Assembly (NCBI RefSeq): GCF_030063455.1 | Contig: NZ_JASITB010000001.1 | Span: forward strand, 310,001 to 374,000 | Direction: 5' to 3' | Origin: Cryobacterium sp. PH31-O1 | GTDB lineage: Bacteria > Actinomycetota > Actinomycetes > Actinomycetales > Microbacteriaceae | Length of the DNA: 64,000 nt | Part shown: positions 19,580 through 31,763 of the stretch, piece by piece | Position numbering within the stretch: position 1 is the first letter of the stretch | How the letters are laid out: the number at the start of each line of letters is the position of its first letter | Translations under genes and position numbers: made by a program | The notes under the pieces: model-generated | Seen by the model: the letters and a program-made list of their open reading frames with translations, nothing else | What the model was told of the DNA's origin: nothing | Databases searched by the model: none

Positions 19580-22500
19580 ATCGGTTCAGGGCCTGGCTCA
19601 ACCAGGCTGATGAAAGCGCTCAGTTCGGCCACTCCCACCGGCGTGACGGGCAGATATTCGGTCAGCGCGGGCGAATAGACCAGGAAGGCGGCCCATTTCG
19701 CACGCGAAATGGCCACGTTCAGGCGATTCTTCATGATGAGGAACGCCATGCCACGTGGCACGTCATCTGCCGAGGACGCAGCGAGCGTGACGATCGCGAC
19801 GGCCGCCTCCTGGCCCTGGAACTTGTCGACCGTCCCCACGCGAACATCGCGATAGCCGGCAGCGGCGAGTGCCTCCCGCACGAGCGTCAACTGCGCGTTA
19901 TAGGGCGTGACAACGATGACATCCGCCTGGCTCAGCTGGTCGTTGTTCCGACCGGCGGTAGGGTCGGTCCAGCGGCGACCGAGGACGTTGCGCAGGAGCG
20001 ACACGACGGCATCCGCTTCTTCCGGCGAGGAAATCGCGTTACCGGTGTGCTCGACCGGGACCGCATGCAGACCCGGTGCGATGCCCACCAGCCGGCGGGT
20101 CGCGGCGACCGGGTTGGCGCGCAGCACTCCGCCGTAGGAGAGCCGGGAGACGGGGCCGGTGACCGCCGGATGCATGCGGCGGCTGTCGGCGAGAAAATAG
20201 CCTCGGGTGGCCGGCAGCACATCGTGGCCGGCCGCGACCCAACCGAGCGCGGACTGGTCGATCGGCTCGGGGTGCGTGCCCTGACTGACCTGCGGCAACT
20301 GTTGGGGGTCGCCGAGCAGCAGCAGGTTGCGGGCTCCCGCGCTGGCTGCGATCGTCGCGGCGAGCGAGAACTGCCCGGCCTCGTCGATCACGAGCAGGTC
20401 GAGGCTGTGCCGCGGAATGCGCGCCGCATTGCTGAAGTCCCAGGCGGTGCCGCCGATGACGAATCCGGTGGCGGCGTGCTGCAGGCCGAAGAGCAGTTGG
20501 CCGTCCTTCGGGAGCGCGGTGTAGGCGACCGGTGCGGGGTCGGCACCGGTTTTCGCGACCTTCCCGACCAGAGTGACGTCGAGCCCGGCCGTGACGACGG
20601 CGCCCAGCAGGTTCTCCACGACCGCATGCGACTGGGCGACGACGCCGATCTTCCAGCCGTGCTGCTGCACGAGCGTCGTGATGACGTGGGCGCCCAGGTA
20701 TGTCTTGCCGGTGCCGGGCGGCCCCTGCACCGCGAGGTAGGAGTCGTCGAGGTCGAGCAGGGTCGCAATCACGGCGTCAATGGTCGTACCGTCAGCGGAT
20801 ACCGGTGTGAGGCGACCAGCGCCGGTACGAGGCGGGGTTCGTCGCAGAATGTCAACCATCGGGTCGCGCGGCCAGCCTGGCTGCGCGTTGACGATGGCTT
20901 CGGCCCACTCATCGATGGCGGGTTTCTGCTGCAACGGCCGGGGAGGCGCGGCCGGTGCGAGAGCGCTCGGCCGATGGCTGTACCGGGCCGTGTCTTTCTG
21001 GAGCGTCTCTTCAACGAGAATGTTGCCGTCATCGGTGACCTGGAGCACTTTCACTGTGCGGTGGGTGCGGGCGCCTTCTGAGGTGTCGGGGTTTTTGAAG
21101 GGCCCTGGGTATTCGTAGAGCAGGTACGGTCCGGCCTGGTCGCCCGGCTTGATACTGCTGCCCGGGGCGAGTCGCCCGCGCAGCCACAGGTGCCGACGAT
21201 CGACGCGTTGCTGGCCTTCCCTGAACCAGTCACGCGCTACGTCAACCTGCTCGACGACGAGCACGTCACGGTTGTCCTGCCATTCGTCGACCGGATACTC
21301 GAGTCGAAAATAATGCCCCCACCAGAAACTCTTCTGTTCCCGCCGGTGGTAGTCGATTGCGGCGGCAGCGAAAGCGGCGGCAGTCTGGTCGGCACTGCGC
21401 GGGGAGCGCCCGGTCGTGACCGCGAGTGAAAGCAAGGCGTCGCGTACCGATGATGGCTCAATCGGGCCGGTATCCGCTGCGGTCGCCGTGCCGATCGAAC
21501 GGATGCCGGCCCGGCGCGCCAATGTCAGCAGCCAGTCCCGAAGGCGCAGCGTTGACAGGCAGTCGTAGCGGTTGTAGTCAGCGATTGAGTCGAGCATCCG
21601 CTGGGCTTCGGCCGCATCGCCGTGCGCGTGCAGGTCACGGGCTGCGGCGTATTCGCTGATCGAGTCGGCGGCATTGGTGACCTCACCGCCGCGCAATTCC
21701 GCGCCCATGTAGAGCGGTTCAAGCTTCTTGATCGAGTAGGAGCGCGATCCGACGCGTACGCTCTTGCGCACGAGGGGATAGAGGTCGACCAGCACGTTTT
21801 CTCGCAACAGCTGATCGATCTGGTCTTCGCCGACGCCGTGGCGGGCAGCGAGGCTGAGCAGGTGGGTGCGCTCGTAGGCGGCGTAATGATAGACGTGCAT
21901 ACCCGGAAACTCAGCGCGGCGCTTGTTGAGGTAGGCCAGGAAGTCGACGAGAGCCTGCTTCTCGTCACACCAGGTGTGCGCCCAGAATGCGCGAAAGGAT
22001 TCATCGGTGTCGACCAGGCCGAACAGGTAGTCCAGGCCCCACTGAGTGGTCGCGCCCACGGTCGCAGCCACGGTCGCAGCCTCTTCGGTATAGAGCGGGT
22101 CACCCTCGAAGTCGAAAAAAATATCGCCGGGATTCGGCTCGGGCAGCACTGCCAGCGCCCCCGGATTGAACACATCTACCGGCAGTGCTGCGCCCGAGAT
22201 CGACTGAAGCTGCAGGCGCGCCTGCGTGCGGAGGGCGGCGAGCGTCGAGTCGGCTATGCCGTGCATTTCACCCGTGGACGCCGCGAGGTCGTCGATGGTG
22301 CGAATGCCACCTGCCGCCAGCCGGGCCCGCTGTGACAGCCGCAAGCCGGCGACGAGCAGTGGATCGTGGTGCGCCAGCACCTCCGTCTCACAGGTGGCAC
22401 AGCGCCCACAGACCGTGTAGCGCGGGTCTCCCCAGGCGACGGCCGCCGAATCGGCAAGTCGTTCGGTGATGATCTGTACCAGGCGCTGCTTGCGCTTGCG

Positions 22501-23085
22501 GTACACGGGTTCGATATCAGCGAGACGATGCACGCTCACCGAACCGTCGCCGAGCAGCAGCTCCACGGTGTCGGCGACAGCCACGCCAATGCGGTCAAGT
22601 TGCTCGGCGTAGGCGGCCAGCTGCAGCAGGGCGGTGACACGGGCGTGCCGGGCGAGTTTGGTGTCTTGCAGAAGCCAGCTGCCATCAGCCTGTCGCACGA
22701 TGAAGTCGGCGAACCCGAGAAAGCAGATTTCTGCGGTGGGCGAGCCGAATTCGGGGTCAAAGAACGTGGCCTGAAAGATAACCTCCGCGTGCGCGCTGAA
22801 AGCCAGCCGCGTGTCGTCGGCCGCTGCCTGCAGGGCGGGGCGCGCCATCCGCTCGGGCCGGGCGATTTCGACTACCGACCCGCCGCGCCGGTAACGTTCG
22901 AGCACCCGGTGTTCGTGCTCGTCTCCGAGTCGCGAGGTGCGTTCGAGCATGGCGTCGACCGGGTCTTGCCCAACGTCGATGCGGCCGAGCTTTCCGTCGA
23001 TGCGCCGCAGAAACGCAAACTCGCAGACGGATGCCGCGCTCAGGTCGCTCGCGCTGGTCACCACGCCGCCGTCTAGTAGGAACAC
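19576..23085 (-). CDS. TM0106-type RecB-like nuclease fused to superfamily I helicase
   Basis: 1169 aa, GTG start. The N-terminal part (to about residue 270) is a RecB/Cas4-like nuclease: SASDLSAASVCEFAFLRR, then GFADFI and LLQDTKLARHARVTALLQLAAY (Asp ... Asp-x-Lys ... QLxxY). One Cys near residue 17 plus CGRCATC later could bind an iron-sulphur cluster. A middle RNase H-like segment starts DIFFDFEGDPLY. The C-terminal UvrD/Dna2-like helicase has Walker A GPPGTGKTYLG, Walker B LLVIDEAGQFS, GDPQQLPQ, VDKFQGQE and NVAISRAKWA. The role is unproven; DNA end processing or repair is likely. It is a single gene followed by its own strand-convergent neighbour. Confidence 0.88.
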   Translation of the reverse strand: MFLLDGGVVTSASDLSAASVCEFAFLRRIDGKLGRIDVGQDPVDAMLERTSRLGDEHEHRVLERYRRGGSVVEIARPERMARPALQAAADDTRLAFSAHAEVIFQATFFDPEFGSPTAEICFLGFADFIVRQADGSWLLQDTKLARHARVTALLQLAAYAEQLDRIGVAVADTVELLLGDGSVSVHRLADIEPVYRKRKQRLVQIITERLADSAAVAWGDPRYTVCGRCATCETEVLAHHDPLLVAGLRLSQRARLAAGGIRTIDDLAASTGEMHGIADSTLAALRTQARLQLQSISGAALPVDVFNPGALAVLPEPNPGDIFFDFEGDPLYTEEAATVAATVGATTQWGLDYLFGLVDTDESFRAFWAHTWCDEKQALVDFLAYLNKRRAEFPGMHVYHYAAYERTHLLSLAARHGVGEDQIDQLLRENVLVDLYPLVRKSVRVGSRSYSIKKLEPLYMGAELRGGEVTNAADSISEYAAARDLHAHGDAAEAQRMLDSIADYNRYDCLSTLRLRDWLLTLARRAGIRSIGTATAADTGPIEPSSVRDALLSLAVTTGRSPRSADQTAAAFAAAAIDYHRREQKSFWWGHYFRLEYPVDEWQDNRDVLVVEQVDVARDWFREGQQRVDRRHLWLRGRLAPGSSIKPGDQAGPYLLYEYPGPFKNPDTSEGARTHRTVKVLQVTDDGNILVEETLQKDTARYSHRPSALAPAAPPRPLQQKPAIDEWAEAIVNAQPGWPRDPMVDILRRTPPRTGAGRLTPVSADGTTIDAVIATLLDLDDSYLAVQGPPGTGKTYLGAHVITTLVQQHGWKIGVVAQSHAVVENLLGAVVTAGLDVTLVGKVAKTGADPAPVAYTALPKDGQLLFGLQHAATGFVIGGTAWDFSNAARIPRHSLDLLVIDEAGQFSLAATIAASAGARNLLLLGDPQQLPQVSQGTHPEPIDQSALGWVAAGHDVLPATRGYFLADSRRMHPAVTGPVSRLSYGGVLRANPVAATRRLVGIAPGLHAVPVEHTGNAISSPEEADAVVSLLRNVLGRRWTDPTAGRNNDQLSQADVIVVTPYNAQLTLVREALAAAGYRDVRVGTVDKFQGQEAAVAIVTLAASSADDVPRGMAFLIMKNRLNVAISRAKWAAFLVYSPALTEYLPVTPVGVAELSAFISLVEPGPEPI

Positions 23086-23170
23086 GCGCCCGCCCTTCGT
23101 CAGTTTCGAGCGTAGCGGGCGCCCCCGACACGCGGCCTCGAACGTCGTCGGCTGCTCCCGACCGGTACGA

Positions 23171-23201
23171 GAACGGCCCGGCAGAATCTGCCGGGCCGTT
23201 C
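23171..23201 (-). terminator. Terminator after pdtaR
   Basis: Arms of 15 bases (23171-23185 and 23187-23201; GAACGGCCCGGCAGA and its complement) around a single base, which would fold as a 12-13 bp stem with a small loop. It lies 17 bases past the pdtaR stop. Confidence 0.85.
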
Positions 23202-23217
23202 GCTCACCGCGGTACTA

Positions 23218-23823
23218 CTATTTCTTGGCGCTGAGCTGCTCGATGATCGCCTGGGAGACGTCGTGCATGGTGAGGCGGCGATCCATCGAGGCCTTCTGGA
23301 TCCAGCGGAAGGCTTCCGGCTCGGTGAGGCCCATCTTTTCGTTGAGCAGGCCCTTGGCCCGGTCGACGAGCTTACGAGTCTCGAAGCGCTCGACCAGGTC
23401 GGCGACCTCGGCCTCGAGGGTGATGATCTGGCTGTACCGCGAGAGGGCGATCTCGATCGCGGGCAGTAGGTCGTTGGGGGTGAAGGGCTTGACGACGTAG
23501 GCGAGGGCTCCGGCTTCGGTGGCGCGCTCGACGAGTTCTTTCTGGCTGAACGCGGTCAACAGCACGACCGGGGCGATGTGCTCCTTGGAGAGGCGCTCAG
23601 CAGCGCTGATGCCGTCGAGCTGGGGCATCTTGACGTCCATGATGACCAGGTCGGGGCGCAGCTCCCGCGCCAGGGCAACGGCTGTTTCTCCGTCACCGGC
23701 TTCGCCGACGACTTCAAAGCCGTTGTCGCGCAGAATCTCGACGATGTCGAGGCGGATGAGGGATTCATCCTCAGCGACGACAACGCGGCGCGGAGGGGTG
23801 GGGGTGCTGTCTTGGTCGGTCAC
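23218..23823 (-). CDS. pdtaR: ANTAR-domain response regulator PdtaR
   Basis: 201 aa. Receiver domain (about residues 12-130) with VAEDESLIR, phospho-acceptor in VIMDVKMPQLDG, LLTAFS and VKPF all intact. The C-terminal ANTAR RNA-binding domain (about 137-198) contains RKLVDRAKGLLNEKMGLTEPEAFRWIQKAS as its core. In actinobacteria PdtaR, phosphorylated by the PdtaS kinase, antiterminates transcription by binding paired hairpins. The kinase is not in this window. The start is GTG at 23823 with TAGGCT six bases upstream and no ribosome site, so a leaderless mRNA is likely. It is divergent from tRNA-Leu. Confidence 0.96.
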   Translation of the reverse strand: MTDQDSTPTPPRRVVVAEDESLIRLDIVEILRDNGFEVVGEAGDGETAVALARELRPDLVIMDVKMPQLDGISAAERLSKEHIAPVVLLTAFSQKELVERATEAGALAYVVKPFTPNDLLPAIEIALSRYSQIITLEAEVADLVERFETRKLVDRAKGLLNEKMGLTEPEAFRWIQKASMDRRLTMHDVSQAIIEQLSAKK

Positions 23824-23829
23824 GAGGAA

Positions 23830-23835
23830 AGCCTA
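23830..23835 (-). promoter_or_regulatory. Putative leaderless promoter -10 of pdtaR
   Basis: TAGGCT on the minus strand, six bases before the GTG at 23823; a TTGCAA lies about 19 bases further upstream. Confidence 0.5.
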
Positions 23836-23860
23836 CGGTATTCTGAACGAGTAGTTGCAA

Positions 23861-23946
23861 GCCGGTGTGGCGGAATGGCAGACGCGGAGCACTCAAAATG
23901 CTTTGTTCGCAAGGACGTGTGGGTTCGAGTCCCACCACCGGTACCA
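23861..23946 (+). tRNA. tRNA-Leu (CAA)
   Basis: Cloverleaf of 86 bases including an encoded CCA. Acceptor arms GCCGGTG and CACCGGT pair (one G-U). The anticodon stem GAGCA/TGCTT encloses the loop CTCAAAA, giving anticodon CAA (reads UUG). A long variable arm, typical of class II tRNA-Leu, precedes GGTTCGAGTCC of the T arm. Confidence 0.95.
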
Positions 23947-24014
23947 GATATCAAGGCCAGTGCGCCGACAGCGTGCAGGAGAGTGCAGAGTCGGTTCTCG
24001 AATCGGAACACACA

Positions 24015-24048
24015 AAAGCCCCGCCCGAGACGACCCGGGCGGGGCTTT
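24015..24048. terminator. Bidirectional terminator between tRNA-Leu and pyk
   Basis: Perfect 13-bp stem (24015-24027 with 24036-24048; arm AAAGCCCCGCCCG) and an 8-base loop, ending in a T-rich flank on both strands. It closes pyk on the minus strand, 11 bases past its stop, and can also stop tRNA read-through. Confidence 0.9.
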
Positions 24049-24059
24049 CGTTTAGAGCA

Positions 24060-25505
24060 CTACTTCTTGACGTAGGCCGGTGCGACCTCGTTGTGGGCGT
24101 CGCCAACGCGGTGCACGCGAATGTCGTTGGTCGAGCCGACGATTCCGGGAGGGGAGCCGGAGATGACGACAACCTTGTCACCGATTTCGGCCAGGCCCTG
24201 ACCGATGAGGATGTCATCGACCTGACCGAACATGGCATCCGTGTGCGTCACCGACTCAACCAGATACGTCTGAATGCCCCAGGTCAGTGCCAGACGGCGA
24301 CGGATGCCCGGCTCGGGCGTGAACGCGAGCATCGGGATCTTGGACCGCAGACGCGACATGCGCCGCGCTGAATCACCCGACTCTGTGAAGATGCAGAGGA
24401 ACTTGGCATCAACGAACTCGGCGACCTCGATGGCCGCGAGAGTGATGGCTCCACCCTGCGTGCGCGGCTTGTTGGTCAGCTTGCCAATGCGCTCGAGGCC
24501 GTGGACCTCGGTCGATTCGACGATCCTGGCCATGGTCTGCACCGTTACAACGGGGTATTCACCGACGCTGGTCTCACCACTGAGCATGACCGCATCCGCA
24601 CCATCGAGCACGGCGTTGGCGACGTCGCTGGTCTCGGCGCGGGTGGGAACAGGGCTGTGGATCATCGATTCGAGCATCTGGGTGGCAACGATGACCGGCT
24701 TGGCCATGCGCCGGGCGATTTCAACCGCCTGCTTCTGCACGATCGGCACGGCCTCAAGCGGCAGCTCAACGCCCAGGTCGCCTCGGGCGACCATGATGGC
24801 GTCGAATGCGTCAATGATCTCTTCGAGATTGTCGACGGCCTGTGGCTTCTCGATCTTGGCGATCACCGGAACGCGGCGGCCTTCTTCGGCCATGATCTCG
24901 TGCACCCGAGTGATGTCGGATGCATCGCGCACGAAGGAGAGCGCGATTAGGTCGGTGCCGAGCCGCAGACCCCAGCGCAGGTCCGCCTCGTCCTTTTCGG
25001 ACAGGGCGGGCACGTTGACGGCCACACCGGGCAGGTTGATGCCCTTGTTGTTGGAGACCGGGCCGGCGACGATGACGCGCGTGGTGACGACGACGCCATC
25101 CGTTTCGACAACCTGGACTTTCACCTTGCCGTCATCGATCAGCAGAAAATCGCCGGCGTGCACATCGTTCGGCAGGCCCTTGAACGTGGTGCCGGAGAGC
25201 TCCTTGGTGCCGACCACGTCTTCGGTGGTGATCTTGAAAATGTCACCGACCGCGAGTTCGTACGGGCCGCCCTCGAACTTGCCGAGGCGAATCTTGGGAC
25301 CTTGCAGGTCGACCATGACGGCGACGGCGCGTCCGGAGTCGTTCGCGGCCTTGCGCACGTTGGCGTAGACGCCCTCGTGCACCTGGTAGTTGCCGTGGCT
25401 CAGGTTCATGCGGCAGACGTCGACGCCCGCGTCAATGAGCGCTCTGATCTGCTCGTAGCTGGCAGCCGCCGGCCCGAGGGTGGCAACGATTTTTGCGCGT
25501 CTCAT
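24060..25505 (-). CDS. pyk: Pyruvate kinase
   Basis: 481 aa, complete. Converts phosphoenolpyruvate and ADP to pyruvate and ATP. Visible features: N-terminal KIVATLGPA, MNLSHGNY, the active-site region VPVIAKIEKPQAV, the Mg site VARGDLGVELP, and TQMLESMIHSPVPTRAETSD (the conserved MTR-like segment). The C-terminal domain ends GDKVVVISGSPPGIVGSTND. The ATG has a GGAGA site eight bases upstream. It lies 66 bases downstream of gltD, with a strong terminator behind it. Confidence 0.98.
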   Translation of the reverse strand: MRRAKIVATLGPAAASYEQIRALIDAGVDVCRMNLSHGNYQVHEGVYANVRKAANDSGRAVAVMVDLQGPKIRLGKFEGGPYELAVGDIFKITTEDVVGTKELSGTTFKGLPNDVHAGDFLLIDDGKVKVQVVETDGVVVTTRVIVAGPVSNNKGINLPGVAVNVPALSEKDEADLRWGLRLGTDLIALSFVRDASDITRVHEIMAEEGRRVPVIAKIEKPQAVDNLEEIIDAFDAIMVARGDLGVELPLEAVPIVQKQAVEIARRMAKPVIVATQMLESMIHSPVPTRAETSDVANAVLDGADAVMLSGETSVGEYPVVTVQTMARIVESTEVHGLERIGKLTNKPRTQGGAITLAAIEVAEFVDAKFLCIFTESGDSARRMSRLRSKIPMLAFTPEPGIRRRLALTWGIQTYLVESVTHTDAMFGQVDDILIGQGLAEIGDKVVVISGSPPGIVGSTNDIRVHRVGDAHNEVAPAYVKK

Positions 25506-25571
25506 TCTGGTGAATCTCCAATTTCCGCGCCTTACGGGCGCATAACGACGTGGTGCAGGAAGGCTAGTGGA

Positions 25572-27021
<1,450 letters not shown>

Positions 27022-27029
<8 letters not shown>

Positions 27030-30000
27030 TGGTTACCTCCAAGATTCGATTCCAGACGACGAGTCCGTCGGGATCGAGTCCCTCGGCGACGGCCGTCTGT
27101 CTGGTCTCCAGTACGGCCGCGTAGTCGCGCGGCAGCACCTTGACAAAAGTGTTCATGGTCTCTTCGAGAGAGTCCAGCATGCGCGCAGCGAGTGCCGAGT
27201 CGGTCTGGACCCGGTGTTGTTCGAGCAGATCGCGCACGATCTCACGGTCGACGCTGTCGAGGGCGAGCAGTCGCAACTCCCCCGTGGTGAGCGCCTCGCG
27301 GTTGACCCGTTCGGCGGTCAGCCCGTAGACGTAGGCGGTTCCGCCGCTCATACCGGCGCCGAGGTTTCGTCCGGTCTCGCCGAGGATGACAGCGAGTCCG
27401 CCGGTCATGTATTCCAGTGCGTGGTCGCCCACGCCCTCGACAACGGCGATCGCTCCGGAGTTGCGCACCAGGAATCGTTCGCCGACGATGCCGCGAATGA
27501 ACATGCTGCCCTGGGTGGCTCCGTAGCCGATGACGTTTCCGGCGATGACGTTGTCTTCAGCCGGGAACAGGCTAGCCCGGTCGGGACGCACGACGATCTG
27601 CCCGCCCGACAGGCCCTTGCCGACGTAGTCGTTGGATTCGCCCTCAAGCCGCAGGGTGATACCGCTGGGCAGGAACGCTCCGAAGGACTGCCCGGCCGAC
27701 CCGGTGAGGGTGACCTCGATGGACCCGGCCGGCAGGCCGTTCTCGCCGTGGCGGAGAGTGACCTGGTTGCCGAGCATGGTCCCGACAGCGCGTTCGGTGT
27801 TGCGGATCGGAAGGTCGATACTGACCGTGCCGCCGTGTTCGAGCACGCTCTGGCTGCGACGGATGAGTTCGTTGTCGAAGTGCTTGTCGAGTTCGTGTTC
27901 CTGCGCGCGCGCGCACTTGCGTGGTTCGCTCTCGGAGAAGTCCGGACCGCTCAGAATGGGCGAGAGGTCGAGTCCCTGCGCCTTCCAGTGGGAGAGGGCG
28001 CGGTTCACATTCAGAACTTCACGGTGGCCGATGGCTTCGTCGAGGCTGCGGAATCCGAGTTCGGCGAGGTACTCGCGTACTTCCTGGGCGATGAACTCGA
28101 AGAAGTTCACGACGTGGTCGGCCTGCCCGTTGAAGCGTTTGCGCAACTCCGGGTTCTGGGTGGCGACGCCGACCGGGCAGGTGTCGAGGTGACAGACCCG
28201 CATCATGATGCAGCCGGCCACCACCAAAGGAGCGGAGGCGAAACCGAACTCTTCGGCGCCGAGCAGGGCACCGATGAGCACGTCACGACCAGTCTTCAAC
28301 TGGCCGTCGACCTGCACGACCACGCGGTCGCGCATGCCATTGAGCATGAGAGTCTGCTGTGTTTCAGCGAGGCCGAGTTCCCACGGCGTGCCGGCGTGCT
28401 TGAGGGAGTTAACCGGGCTGGCGCCCGTACCACCGTCATGGCCGCTGATCAGGATCACGTCGGACAGTGCCTTGGCCACGCCAGCCGCGACAGCTCCGAT
28501 ACCAGACTGGCTGACCAGTTTGGTGTGGATGCGCGCCTTGGGGTTGGCCCGTTTCAGGTCAAAGATAAGCTGCTTGAGGTCTTCGATCGAATAGATGTCG
28601 TGGTGTGGCGGCGGCGAGATCAGGCCGACGCCGGCCGTGGCGTGCCGGGTGCGGGCGATCCACGGGTAGACCTTGGTGGGCGGCAACTGGCCGCCCTCGC
28701 CGGGCTTGGCCCCCTGGGCAAGCTTAATCTGAATATCGTCGGCGTGGGTGAGGTACATACTCGTCACGCCGAACCGGCCGGACGCAACCTGTTTGACCGC
28801 GCTGCGCCTGGTCGGGTCGAGCAGCCGGTCGAGGTCTTCGCCACCCTCACCGGTGTTCGATTTGCCGCCGAGGCGGTTCATCGCGATCGCGAGGGTCTCA
28901 TGCGCTTCCTGCGAGATGGACCCGTAGCTCATCGCGCCGGTGGAGAACCGCTTGACGATCTGCGAGACAGACTCGACCTCGTCGAGCGGTACGGGCGGAC
29001 GCTGGCCGGGGTTGAGCGTGAACATGCCGCGCAGCGTCATAAGAGATTCGGCCTGGTCGTCGACCATCTTGGTGTACTCGCGGAAGATGTCGTAGCGCCG
29101 GGTGCGGGTGGCGTGCTGCAGCCGGAAGATGGTCTCCGGGTTGAACAGGTGCGGGGCGCCGTCGCGGCGCCACTGATACTCGCCGCCGGTGGCGAGGCGC
29201 TCGTGAGCGGTCACCGCGGCATCCATCGGGTAAGCGGATGCGTGCCGCGACAGGTTTTCAACCCCGATCACGTCGATGCCGACGCCACCCAATTTGCTCG
29301 TGGTGCCGGTGAAATACTGGTCGACGAAGGACTGGGCCAGGCCGACGGCTTCGAAGGTCTGCGCGCCGGCATAGGACGACACGGTGGAGATGCCCATCTT
29401 GGACATGATCTTGAGCACGCCTTTACCGAGGGCCTTGATCACGTTACGCACGGCCTTTTCGGGAGTGACATTGGTGATAATGCCGCTGCGTACGAGGTCT
29501 TCGCAGGTTTCCATGGCGAGGTACGGGTTGACCGCAGAGGCGCCGTAGCCCATGAGCAGTGCCACGTGGTGCACCTCGCGCACGTCGCCGGCCTCGACGA
29601 CAATGCCGACCTTCATACGATTCTCGGTGCGAATCAGGTGGTGGTGCACCGCGGCGATCATCAGCAGTGACGGAATCGGTGCGAGGTCCTTGTTGGAATC
29701 GCGGTCACTGAGCACGATGAACAGGGCGCCGGCCTCGATGGCCTCGTCAACCTCGACGCAGATGGCGGCGAGCCGCTTCGAGAGCGCGTTCGGCCCCTCT
29801 TCGAAGCGGTACAGGCCGCGAATGGTTGTGGTGGTGCGGCTGCCGACGACGGGGTCGATGTGCTGGATCTTAGCCAGTTCGTCGTTGTCGATGACCGGGA
29901 AGTCCAAAATGACCTGCCGGGCGTGCTCGGGACCGGCGCTGAGCAGGTTGCGTTCGGGGCCGAGGCCGAGCTTGAGGCTCGTGACGACTTCTTCGCGGAT

Positions 30001-31599
30001 CGAGTCGAGTGGCGGGTTGGTGACCTGCGCGAACTGCTGGGTGAAGTAGTCGAACATGAGCCGCGGGCGGTCACTCAGCACGGCGATGGGGGTGTCGCTG
30101 CCCATCGCGCCGAGTGGTTCGGCGCCGGTGCGGGCCATCGGGGTGAGCAGGATGCGCACCTCTTCTTCGGTGTAGCCGAACGTGCGCTGGCGACGCACGA
30201 CGGATGCCGGTGGGTGCACGATGTGCTCCCGCTCCGGCAGGTCTTTGAGGTTGATGCGCCCCTCCTGGAGCCACTCGCCCCACGGTTCACTCGCCGACAG
30301 CTCGGCCTTGATCTCACGGTCGTCGATGATGCGACCCGCGACGGTGTCGACCAGGAACATCTGGCCGGGGCGCAATCGTCCCTTACGCACGACCCGGGCC
30401 GGGTCAATGCCGAGCACGCCGGTCTCGCTCGCCAGCACGACGAGGCCGTCGTCGGTGATGAGGTAGCGGCCGGGACGCAGGCCGTTACGGTCCAGGGTCG
30501 CACCGACCAAGGACCCGTCGGTGAACACGATCGCGGCGGGGCCGTCCCACGGCTCCATGAGCATGGAATGGTATTCGTAGAAGTCACGACGATCGTCGTC
30601 GAGGTCGGTCTGGTTTTCCCAGGCCTCCGGCACCATCATCATGATGGCATGCGGCAGCGACCGCCCAGACAGGCTGAGCAGTTCGACGACCTCGTCGAAG
30701 GACGCTGAGTCGCTAGCGCCCCGAGTGACGATCGGCAGCAGCGGTGCCAGGTCGCCGAGCAGCTCGGACTCGAGCTGGGACTGGCGCGCGCGCATCCAGT
30801 TGCGGTTGCCCTGCACCGTGTTGATCTCGCCGTTATGGGCGATCATGCGGAACGGTTGCGCGAGCGGCCACGATGGGAACGTGTTGGTGGAGTAGCGGGA
30901 ATGCACGAGGGCGAGCGTGGAAACGAAGCGTTCGTCGGACAGGTCGGGGTAGAACGGTTCAAGCTGCAGGGTCGTGACCATGCCCTTGTAGACCAGGGTG
31001 CGGCAGGACAATGAGACGAAGTAAATCTCCAGCTCACGTTCAGCGCGCTTGCGCAGCCGAAAGGTCTGGCGATCGAGGGCGATGTCCGAAAGCGGCTCGC
31101 CGGCTTCGGTGGTGCGGGTGCTCTGCACGAACACTTGCTGAATGGCGGGCATGTTGGCGCGAGCCTGACTGCCGAGGTCTTCCGGGTGCACCGGAACCTC
31201 ACGCCAGCCGAGGATCGTGAGGCTTTCCTCGTCGGCGATGAGGCTGATCGCTCGTTTGATACCCGTGCGGGCGGTGGGGTCGGTCGGCAGAAAAACGTTG
31301 CCGACGGCGTACTGGCCCACCGGGGGAAGCGCAAAATCGGTGACGGCGCGCAGGAAGGCATCCGGTATCTGGGTGATGATGCCGGCACCATCACCGGTTC
31401 CGGCATCGGAGCCGACCGCGCCGCGGTGTTCGAGGTTACGCAGCGCGTCGAGGGCCTGGGTGATGATGTCGTGCCCGGCGGTTCCGCGCAGGGTCGCCAC
31501 CATGGCCAGGCCGCACGCGTCGCGTTCGGCCGCAGGGTCGTACAAGCCCGAGGCTTCGGGCATGCTGCTGAAGCGGGAATAGAGAGGTTTCTGAGCCAT
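27022..31599 (-). CDS. gltB: Glutamate synthase large subunit
   Basis: 1525 aa from the chosen ATG at 31599, which has a GAGGA site; a GTG five codons upstream (31614) is an alternative. The class II glutaminase domain follows a propeptide of 28 residues (catalytic Cys29 in RDACGLAMVA after processing). The central and FMN synthase domains contain GYGASAVNPYLA and LISGHDGGTGASP. The 3Fe-4S cysteines lie in CIMMRVCHLDTCPVGVATQ. The C-terminal beta-helix GXGXG domain is near AGNVIGYGATQGSMFI. It makes two glutamates from glutamine and 2-oxoglutarate together with GltD. This is the largest gene of the window. Confidence 0.98.
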
Positions 31600-31681
31600 T
31601 GAGACCGTCCTCACGAAATGACTGGCAGTAAGGGACGACGCTGGCCCGAAGAAGATGAATGCAGGGAGCTGTAGCCATAGC

Positions 31682-31711
31682 CCTGTTCGGGTTCGGCCTG
31701 TTCGAGTTCGC
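31682..31711. repeat. 15-bp tandem direct repeat in gltB upstream region
   Basis: Two adjacent copies (31682-31696, 31697-31711) match at 13 of 15 positions (CCTGTTCGGGTTCGG and CCTGTTCGAGTTCGC). They lie 83 bases upstream of the gltB start, in the 164-base gap after lgt. Could be a regulator site; no promoter was recognised with confidence here. Confidence 0.45.
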
Positions 31712-31763
31712 CCTGGCCGGACAGCGCTACATGTGTGTCAACTGGGATTCAGCGAACGTGAGT

